From an uncultured Alphaproteobacteria bacterium (GTDB lineage Bacteria > Pseudomonadota > Alphaproteobacteria > Rhodobacterales > Rhodobacteraceae): a stretch of DNA of 64,000 bases. Every line of letters starts with the position of its first letter. The first letter of the stretch is position 1. The notes beneath the pieces are model-generated. The model searched no databases and was not told the origin of the DNA. It worked only from the letters and a program-made list of their open reading frames with translations. Made by a program: the position numbers and the translations under genes. Location: NCBI GenBank assembly GCA_902524845.1, contig CABZEW010000004.1, positions 19,785 to 83,784 on the forward strand, written 5' to 3'. Shown here in pieces: positions 8,479 to 14,370 of the stretch.

Positions 8479-9006
8479 TTATTCCCCACTGTAAGATATT
8501 AGTGATTTAACTTTTACCCCTAAATCTTCTAATTTTTTTGCTCCACCGAGATCTGGAAGATCGATTATAAATCCACAACCGACAATATTTCCTCCTAGAG
8601 CTTTGATCAGATTTACTCCTGCAATTGCTGTACCCCCAGTGGCAATTAGATCATCAACAATCAACACAGAGTCTCCATTTTGAATTGCGTCAGTGTGTAT
8701 TTCAAGACTTGCCTTACCGTATTCTAGATCATACTCTTCTGAAATAGTCTTGTAAGGTAATTTACCCTTTTTTCGCAGAGCTATGAAAGGCATATCCAAT
8801 TTTGTAGCAAGCGCACCACCAATTATAAATCCTCTAGCGTCAATTCCTGCGATAGCTTCAAATTTGTCTTCTCGCCATAAATCTTTGAACTGACTGACAG
8901 TTTTTTTAAAAGCACCGGCATGATTGAAAAGTGTTGTTACATCTCTAAACATAATTCCATCATTTGGGAAATTGGGTACAGTTCTTATATATTTTTTGAG
9001 GTCCAT
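8479..9006 (-). CDS. apt: Adenine phosphoribosyltransferase
   Basis: Apt converts adenine plus PRPP to AMP. The 175 residues begin MDLKKYIRTVPNFPNDG, matching the usual Apt N terminus, so I chose the ATG at 9006; a TTG at 9042 would extend it into mtnP. The PRPP-binding loop VLIVDDLIATGGTA (about 112-125) and the FRDVT segment are intact. It follows mtnP by 10 nt on the same strand, which fits recycling of the adenine released by MTA phosphorolysis. Confidence 0.93.
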   Translation of the reverse strand: MDLKKYIRTVPNFPNDGIMFRDVTTLFNHAGAFKKTVSQFKDLWREDKFEAIAGIDARGFIIGGALATKLDMPFIALRKKGKLPYKTISEEYDLEYGKASLEIHTDAIQNGDSVLIVDDLIATGGTAIAGVNLIKALGGNIVGCGFIIDLPDLGGAKKLEDLGVKVKSLISYSGE

Positions 9007-9016
9007 TGAATTTACT

Positions 9017-9901
9017 TTATGTATCAAAAAATCTTTTTGCAATTACACCGAGTCGCTTTTTCTCAGCAATTGTAATCTTATCAGAGTGAGATATGATGGC
9101 GTGTTCCAAAGCAGTGTCACATCCTTGGCTACATGTTTTCTTTAGTGAGCTCAAAACACATGTGACTTTCTTTATTAAATCTTTCGCTGATGAAGCATTT
9201 GATGTAAGGGTCGTGATTATATCAGATACTTCGACATTATTATGATCAGGGTGCCAACAATCAAAGTCAGTTACCATAGCGATAGAGGCGTAACAAATTT
9301 CAGCTTCACGGGCAAGCTTTGCCTCTGGCATGTTAGTCATACCAATGACATCGCAGCCCCAACCATTTTTATAAAGAAGCGATTCCGCTTTGGTTGAAAA
9401 TTGAGGTCCTTCCATAGTGATGTAAGTTCCCTTTATATGATGCTTTATTCCTAAAGCAGACATTGCCTCTCTTGCAATACTACCCAACTTACTGCAGACA
9501 GGTTCCGCAACGCTCACATGCGCAACGCATTTTCCGTCGAAAAAAGTTTTCTTGCGCATGAAAGTTCTGTCTATAAATTGATCAATAACTACAAAATCTC
9601 CAGGTTTAAAGTCTTCTCTTAAGCTACCACAAGCAGATATTGCTAGCATATCAGTGACGCCTAAAAACTTCATGGCGTACAAATTAGCCTGATAAGGAAC
9701 TGTACTGGGTGAATACAGATGACCACGTCCGTGCCTTGGTAAAAAAGCCACTTTTATATTATTCAAAGTTCCTGTGTATATCTCATCAGAGGGATCACCA
9801 TAAGGTGTAGGTATTTTAATCCATCTACCGTTTTCTACTCCCTCAATTTCATAGATACCCGAACCACCAATAATACCTAACATAAGCTCTTTTCGATCCA
9901 T
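9017..9901 (-). CDS. mtnP: S-methyl-5'-thioadenosine phosphorylase
   Basis: MtnP splits 5'-methylthioadenosine with phosphate into adenine and 5-methylthioribose-1-phosphate. The 294 residues contain the N-terminal GIIGGSGIYEIEG segment, phosphate-site RHGRGH, an ITMEGPQFSTKAES nucleoside-site segment and the GMTNMPEAKLAREAEICYA signature of the trimeric purine phosphorylase family. DFDCWHPDH near residue 225 fits MTA rather than inosine specificity. It heads the minus-strand mtnP-apt-aldolase/SDR run and is divergent from mtnA. Confidence 0.93.
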   Translation of the reverse strand: MDRKELMLGIIGGSGIYEIEGVENGRWIKIPTPYGDPSDEIYTGTLNNIKVAFLPRHGRGHLYSPSTVPYQANLYAMKFLGVTDMLAISACGSLREDFKPGDFVVIDQFIDRTFMRKKTFFDGKCVAHVSVAEPVCSKLGSIAREAMSALGIKHHIKGTYITMEGPQFSTKAESLLYKNGWGCDVIGMTNMPEAKLAREAEICYASIAMVTDFDCWHPDHNNVEVSDIITTLTSNASSAKDLIKKVTCVLSSLKKTCSQGCDTALEHAIISHSDKITIAEKKRLGVIAKRFFDT

Positions 9902-9977
9902 TCTTTTACCCTTTACTAATTTGCAGTAGAGATCCTAGCCCTTGTAACGGGCAAAGTAAATCAGGTATATTAAAAAC

Positions 9978-11060
9978 ATGCTTATTTCTGGAAAACAATA
10001 TCGTTCGATTTGGGTCGACCAAAAAGGTAATCAAATTAAATTAATAGATCAGCGAAAACTTCCCCATGCTGTAGAAATCATTACTTTAAATAGTCTTCAA
10101 GAAGCAGTGAAAGCTATAAGTGATATGTATGTAAGGGGTGCCCCCTTGATTGGAGTTACCGCTGCCTTCGGTTTTTTCCTTGCAATGAAGCAAGACAGCT
10201 CGGTGAAATCGATCAATAGAGCTTATGAACAACTTATAAATGCAAGACCGACTGCTATTAATCTCGCGTGGGCATGTCAAAGAGTTTCCAAAAAGTTAAA
10301 AGAAGTTCCTGATAGTGATAGAAAAGACTTTTCGTTAACATTAGCGAATGAAATGGCAAATGAAGATGTTGAAACGAACCGCAAAATTGGTCATAACGGC
10401 TTTAATTTAATCAAAAAAATAGCAAATAATAAAACAGATGCGTCTCCAGTCCGTATTCTCACTCACTGCAATGCAGGTTGGCTTGCAACAGTCGATCGAG
10501 GGACGGCAACAGCTCCAATTTATGAAGCAAATGAGTTTGGCATTGATTTATTTGTTTGGGTCGATGAAACTCGTCCACGGAACCAAGGTGCTTCACTAAC
10601 CGCCTGGGAACTATACCATAATAAGATTAATAGTAAGCTGATTGTAGACAATGCAGGTGGGCATTTAATGCAAAAAGGTTTGGTAGATGCCGTAATTGTA
10701 GGATCTGACAGAACAACCCTTAATGGAGATGTATGCAATAAAATCGGAACTTATTTAAAAGCTTTAGCAGCATGGGATAATAATATTCCCTTTTATGCGG
10801 CTCTACCAACAACTACCATTGACTTTGATTTAGAAAACGGTTCTGAAATTCCTATAGAAGAACGTGATGAAGAAGAAGTTTTAACTATAACTGGAAAAAC
10901 AGATTTAGGGAACCCCGAGAAGGTAAAGGTCACACTGGATGGTATAAATGCTTCTAACCCAGCGTTTGATGTCACTCCCTCTAAATACGTTACCGGGTTA
11001 ATTACTGACAAAGGAGTAATAAGTGCAAACCGACATAGTATACTTACACTGAAAAATTAA
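9978..11060 (+). CDS. mtnA: S-methyl-5-thioribose-1-phosphate isomerase
   Basis: MtnA isomerises 5-methylthioribose-1-phosphate to 5-methylthioribulose-1-phosphate. The 360 residues have RGAPLIG (53-59), the catalytic cysteine in LTHCNAG (Cys164), DETRPRNQGASLTAWEL and the catalytic aspartate in VGSDRTTLNG (Asp244). That pattern separates it from eIF2B subunits. It is divergent from mtnP across 76 nt. No mtnB, mtnC or mtnD lies in the window, so the fate of its product is suggested only by the neighbouring aldolase/SDR fusion. Confidence 0.94.
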   Translation: MLISGKQYRSIWVDQKGNQIKLIDQRKLPHAVEIITLNSLQEAVKAISDMYVRGAPLIGVTAAFGFFLAMKQDSSVKSINRAYEQLINARPTAINLAWACQRVSKKLKEVPDSDRKDFSLTLANEMANEDVETNRKIGHNGFNLIKKIANNKTDASPVRILTHCNAGWLATVDRGTATAPIYEANEFGIDLFVWVDETRPRNQGASLTAWELYHNKINSKLIVDNAGGHLMQKGLVDAVIVGSDRTTLNGDVCNKIGTYLKALAAWDNNIPFYAALPTTTIDFDLENGSEIPIEERDEEEVLTITGKTDLGNPEKVKVTLDGINASNPAFDVTPSKYVTGLITDKGVISANRHSILTLKN

Positions 11061-11069
11061 CCGAGATTT

Positions 11070-11118
11070 CAATGGTGAGCCCGACAGGGTTCGAACCTGT
11101 GACCCACTGATTAAAAGT
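11070..11118 (-). repeat. Left attachment site (displaced 3' end of tRNA-Lys)
   Basis: These 49 bases are identical to 18081-18129. They hold the T arm, acceptor 3' strand, CCA and anticodon loop of tRNA-Lys. Identity breaks at 11119, just past the anticodon, although the next ten bases still match with two changes. No 5' tRNA half follows, so this copy is not a functional gene. Confidence 0.92.
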
Positions 11119-11243
11119 TAGTCGCTCATATGTTATCATAGATCATTATGCCTTTCATATGTATTTTAAAATATTGTTATTTTATTGGTATATTTGTATA
11201 ATATGAAAAATACGTTATCACTAAATAAAATGCAATATTACAA

Positions 11244-11266
11244 TAAATGTTTCCCCAGAGTTTCCC
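11244..11266 (+). promoter_or_regulatory. Candidate integrase arm-type site, left
   Basis: A 23-bp motif containing two GTTTCCC units 11 bp apart ends 3 nt before the integrase ATG. It recurs with two mismatches at 18013-18035, on the other side of the att core in the excised circle. The position and pairing fit arm-type binding sites of a tyrosine integrase. Being at the start codon, it could also autoregulate int. Confidence 0.6.
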
Positions 11267-11269
11267 TAT

Positions 11270-12430
11270 ATGTCCAAAGAAGTAAACTTTACTGAAATAT
11301 GGTTGAAGAAAATAAAAGCACCCAAAATTGGTCGAGAAGAATACAAAGATAAGGGATGTAAAGGGCTTATTCTGCGTGTTACAGCAAATGATGTTAAAAC
11401 ATTTTCTTATCCCTTTCGCTTGGGGGGAAAGACTGGAAGAGTGACGCTTGGAAGATATCCAGACTATGGGTTGCGTACCGCACGTTTAAAAACAGAGGAG
11501 CTTCGAGGACAAATTGCAAGTGGCGTAAATCCTCTAACAATCAAAAAAAATTCAAGAAGGGCAGAAGAATTAACTGTTCAAAGAATGGCGAATGAGTTCA
11601 TTGAACTCTACTCGAAGCCTAGGAATAAAAGCTGGAAGCAAGCCGACAGTAACCTAAAACTTTATTTGATTTCTGTTCTTGGCAACAGACCTATTCATGA
11701 GGTGAGAAGACGAGATATCCATTCAATTCTGGATGATTTAACGGCGGAAAAAAAATTTACAACCTGTAATCGTGCATTAGCCCACATGAAGAGATTCTTT
11801 GGGTGGCTTGTCGAAAGAGAGTATTTAGAGCACTCTCCTGTAGATCGTATCAAGCCTAGACACGTGGAACAGCCCAGAGAAAGGGTGCTGTCAGATGACG
11901 AAATCAAAGCTATCTGGGAGTCATTAGATAATATGAGTGCACCCTATAGACATTGGATTAAACTCCTATTTCTTTGCGGTCAAAGAGAGGAAGAAACCGC
12001 TGGATTAAGAAGAGGGCAATTGGAAAAAGATATCTGGTTATTAGGTTCAGAGGATACAAAGAATAAGACACAAAGCACAGTGCCGCTTACTAGCCAGTCA
12101 AAGGCTATAATTGATTCCTTAAGCAGCTGTAATCAGAATTTTTTGCTAAGCACGGGCAGGATTGGAGATAGACCTATAAACGGGTTTTCCAGAGCAAAAA
12201 GAAAGATTGATCGACTGAGTGGAATTGAAGGCTGGAGGTGGCATGACATAAGACGAACAGTCAGTACTAATCTTGCAAAACTAGGGTATGATATTTCCCT
12301 CATTAAAAGAATAATTAATCACAAAGATACCGGTGTAACAGCTGTCTATAATAGATACTCCTACCTTGAAGAAAAGCGAAGTGCACTACAAGCTTGGGCA
12401 AATAAGTTAGATGACATCACAAAACAATAA
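11270..12430 (+). CDS. int: Tyrosine recombinase integrase (P4/DUF4102 type)
   Basis: This enzyme catalyses site-specific recombination at the tRNA-Lys site. The 386 residues comprise an N-terminal arm-binding DUF4102-like domain (about 15-95, with LRVTANDVKTF and GRYPDYGL), a core-binding domain (about 105-190) and the catalytic domain. Catalytic residues are visible: Arg239 (CGQREEE), His325-x-x-Arg328 (WRWHDIRR), His351 and Tyr360. All are intact, so the enzyme looks active. The ATG at 11270 abuts the arm-type motif and lacks a strong ribosome site. Its end overlaps the next gene by 20 nt. Confidence 0.92.
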   Translation: MSKEVNFTEIWLKKIKAPKIGREEYKDKGCKGLILRVTANDVKTFSYPFRLGGKTGRVTLGRYPDYGLRTARLKTEELRGQIASGVNPLTIKKNSRRAEELTVQRMANEFIELYSKPRNKSWKQADSNLKLYLISVLGNRPIHEVRRRDIHSILDDLTAEKKFTTCNRALAHMKRFFGWLVEREYLEHSPVDRIKPRHVEQPRERVLSDDEIKAIWESLDNMSAPYRHWIKLLFLCGQREEETAGLRRGQLEKDIWLLGSEDTKNKTQSTVPLTSQSKAIIDSLSSCNQNFLLSTGRIGDRPINGFSRAKRKIDRLSGIEGWRWHDIRRTVSTNLAKLGYDISLIKRIINHKDTGVTAVYNRYSYLEEKRSALQAWANKLDDITKQ

Positions 12431-12950
12431 CGACATAAAAATATTAGCTTCCAAATTAGATGAAGCTCAGAAACAGATAAATCTCAATACTGAAGAAGGC
12501 CGGTTTGAAGGAGTTTTTAATACGATTACCGAGATAATAAATTTTCTAAAATCTACTGAACCCAATTTAAATACAAAGACACTACACCTATTGCTTGCTG
12601 AAATAACAAACATTTACAATGGTGCTAAACCCTCTCTACTTAAAAGAACCGAAGAGCTCGGTCCGGGTAGACCCATTTCTACACCTGATAACTCTTACAA
12701 AGCTCTGAAAATTGCTGCCATCGAATTGATGATTGATAGTGGCATTAAACCAAACGAGGCTATAAAGAAAGCAGCCAGCATAACTAAAGAGTCTGCGAAC
12801 TCATTAAGGTCCCAGAGAAAAGAATTGAAGTCGAATAAATTCGATCCCGAAATTACTAAGCTTATGTATCGTTTTAAGAAAAAGTACGCAGGTCAAGATG
12901 GGATAAACCTATTAAAGATTTATAAAGCTTTTCCAAAAATAGTTGGTTAA
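12411..12950 (+). CDS. Unrecognised island protein overlapping int
   Basis: This 179-residue basic protein begins 20 nt before the int stop, implying coupled translation. I do not recognise it. Visible features are an N-terminal helical or coiled-coil-like half (about 5-85), a short GPGRPIST turn (about 85-92) and a lysine-rich C-terminal half with a helix-turn-helix-like run (KALKIAAIELMIDSGIKPNE onwards). DNA binding or a role with the integrase is plausible from position and charge, but unproven. Confidence 0.65.
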   Translation: MTSQNNNDIKILASKLDEAQKQINLNTEEGRFEGVFNTITEIINFLKSTEPNLNTKTLHLLLAEITNIYNGAKPSLLKRTEELGPGRPISTPDNSYKALKIAAIELMIDSGIKPNEAIKKAASITKESANSLRSQRKELKSNKFDPEITKLMYRFKKKYAGQDGINLLKIYKAFPKIVG

Positions 12951-12967
12951 TCCCCCTATTAACCAAC
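12942..12967 (+). other. Perfect hairpin overlapping the stop of the int-coupled gene
   Basis: GTTGGTTAAT and ATTAACCAAC form a 10-bp perfect stem with loop CCCCCT, and the stop codon lies in the left arm. No T-run follows on the plus strand. It may limit read-through into alpA, or it may be a protein-binding dyad. Confidence 0.5.
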
Positions 12968-12984
12968 CAAAATAAAAGTGACGC

Positions 12985-13001
12985 TTATGTTTGAAACATA
13001 A
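12985..13001. promoter_or_regulatory. Candidate operator upstream of alpA
   Basis: TTATGTTTGAAACATAA is a perfect 17-bp palindrome centred on G, 20 nt before the alpA ATG. That fits a repressor operator overlapping the promoter or leader. The alpA ribosome site (TAGGAG) follows it. The binding protein is unknown; AlpA itself is a candidate. Confidence 0.5.
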
Positions 13002-13020
13002 CAGACATAGGAGTTAAAAA

Positions 13021-13224
13021 ATGAAATTACTTAAAGCTAAAGAAGTTGCAGCCAGAACAAGCTTCTCAATCCCACACATACATAGGCTTGCAAGAGATGG
13101 CAAATTTCCAAAACCTGTAAAGATTAGCGAAAGTCGAAATGGTTGGCTGGAAGATGATGTAAATAATTGGATTCAAAAATGTGTTCGTTCCCATTCAGCA
13201 ATCAGAGAAGAAAAAGATGTTTGA
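13021..13224 (+). CDS. AlpA-family helix-turn-helix regulator / excisionase-like protein
   Basis: This 67-residue single-domain winged-helix protein has the AlpA pattern. The residues KAKEVAARTSFSIPHIHRLA form the MerR-like helix-turn-helix, followed by GKFPKPVKISESRNGWLEDDVNNWI, the wing and tail typical of the family. In P4-like elements AlpA activates excision or acts as the excisionase. The ATG at 13021 has a TAGGAG ribosome site, and the end overlaps the RepA-like gene by 8 nt. It is likely the element's lifestyle switch. Confidence 0.85.
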   Translation: MKLLKAKEVAARTSFSIPHIHRLARDGKFPKPVKISESRNGWLEDDVNNWIQKCVRSHSAIREEKDV

Positions 13225-14131
13225 TAATGACGATAGCAACTTCAAGAGAGAGTTTCCTAATATAAAGACCTTATCTGAAATACTCTCTTTAGACTTACCT
13301 CCTCAAGAGTGGCTCATTAAAGACTTTCTTCCGGTTGGAACGACGTTATTGGTTGGCCCACCTAAAATTGGAAAGTCTTATTTTGTTTTGTATTTGATGA
13401 GTAGGATATTAGAGCAGGATAAAGGAGCGTTTTATTATGCAGGAGAAGACGATGCTAGAAGACTTAAACTACGACTTACTCAATTAGGGCTTGAAAACGG
13501 AGAGGCTCTTTTTCATCCAGGTAGAACCGCACCATTAGGAACTAATCCTATTGCTACAATAAGAAGTATTTTGTCACAAAAAAATAACGTCAAGGCAGCA
13601 TTTATAGATACCATGCATCACATTTTACCTAGGTTAAATAAAAGTAGAGATTATGAAAGCTATGTTCATGATTTGAAGCCTTGGTCTGAACTAGCCGTTT
13701 CTTTGAATAAAAGTATTCTTATGGTTCATCATACTCGAAAAGAGAACAATGAAGCAGAAAATAATCCATACAATTCAATCCTCGGAAGCCAAGGGATAAT
13801 GGCTAGCTTTGATAATATAATGATTATGAAAAAGTCATCTGATGCCAAAGGCACTGTACTGAATGTAATAGGTAAGGACGTAGAGGAAAAAGAGTATAGG
13901 TTGAAGAAGATGCATGTAGGTTGGGAAATAGAGGGGTTGGAAAGTGAAGCGTCCCTGGGCAATACTCAAACAAAAGTATTTGCGTTGATAAAATCTAGTC
14001 CCGGATTATGTCGGTCTCGAATAAACGATAAGCTAACACTAGACGGAAGTTATCTAACCAAAATAATAAAGAAGTTGCTCTACAAGAACTTGATAGAAGA
14101 GGTTGAGGACAGGTTTTATCCTATCAAATAA
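13217..14131 (+). CDS. RepA-like AAA (RecA-fold) ATPase, probable replication helicase
   Basis: With the ATG at 13217 the protein has 304 residues; a GTG at 13181 would lie further inside alpA. It shows Walker A GPPKIGKS (47-54), a Walker B-like AAFIDTMHHI segment, sensor-type LMVHHTRKEN, and GSQGIMASFDNIMIM. This is the layout of RepA/DnaB-like AAA_25 ATPases of plasmids and satellites. The C-terminal 75 residues look like a winged helix (SPGLCRSRINDKL onwards). It probably loads on an element origin and acts in its replication after excision. The coupling to alpA and the dyad just downstream fit this. Confidence 0.8.
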   Translation: MFDNDDSNFKREFPNIKTLSEILSLDLPPQEWLIKDFLPVGTTLLVGPPKIGKSYFVLYLMSRILEQDKGAFYYAGEDDARRLKLRLTQLGLENGEALFHPGRTAPLGTNPIATIRSILSQKNNVKAAFIDTMHHILPRLNKSRDYESYVHDLKPWSELAVSLNKSILMVHHTRKENNEAENNPYNSILGSQGIMASFDNIMIMKKSSDAKGTVLNVIGKDVEEKEYRLKKMHVGWEIEGLESEASLGNTQTKVFALIKSSPGLCRSRINDKLTLDGSYLTKIIKKLLYKNLIEEVEDRFYPIK

Positions 14132-14134
14132 TAC

Positions 14135-14200
14135 CCTGTCCACATTATCCAATCTGTCCATATCATACAAATAGTGGACACTATGGATAGCATGGACAGG
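14135..14200. promoter_or_regulatory. Six-half-site dyad with 9-bp period (candidate origin or operator)
   Basis: Three half-sites TGTCCA, TATCCA, TGTCCA start at 14137, 14146 and 14155. Three exact reverse complements TGGACA, TGGATA, TGGACA start at 14175, 14184 and 14193. Symmetry about 14167.5 is perfect for every half-site, including the variant middle pair, whereas the 3-nt spacers are not symmetric. That favours a protein-binding array over a simple hairpin. It starts 3 nt after the RepA-like stop and lies 170 nt before the autotransporter. Confidence 0.65.
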
Positions 14201-14370
14201 AGTCAATTCGAGAGTTTATCCGAATAAGAAATGTAGCAAACTCAAGTTTCAGATACCTCACTATAAAACTTTATTAAAACTTATAAATTATTTAAAATGC
14301 TATGAACGTAGTAATTTTTGAGTCAATTTTTGTCAAATTTGTTTTAATATGTTCCTGAAGGATAGAACTT

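Noticed and set aside
9902-9977. SAM riboswitch or other RNA switch between mtnP and mtnA
   Set aside because: The 76-nt gap is too short for a SAM-I element; it shows only a GCCC/GGGC mini-hairpin and no riboswitch core.
11070-11118. Second functional tRNA-Lys
   Set aside because: The 5' half is absent; it is the displaced 3' end left by integration.
14135-14200. Simple intrinsic terminator after the RepA-like gene
   Set aside because: The half-sites are periodic with non-pairing spacers and no T-run follows, so a plain terminator explains it poorly.
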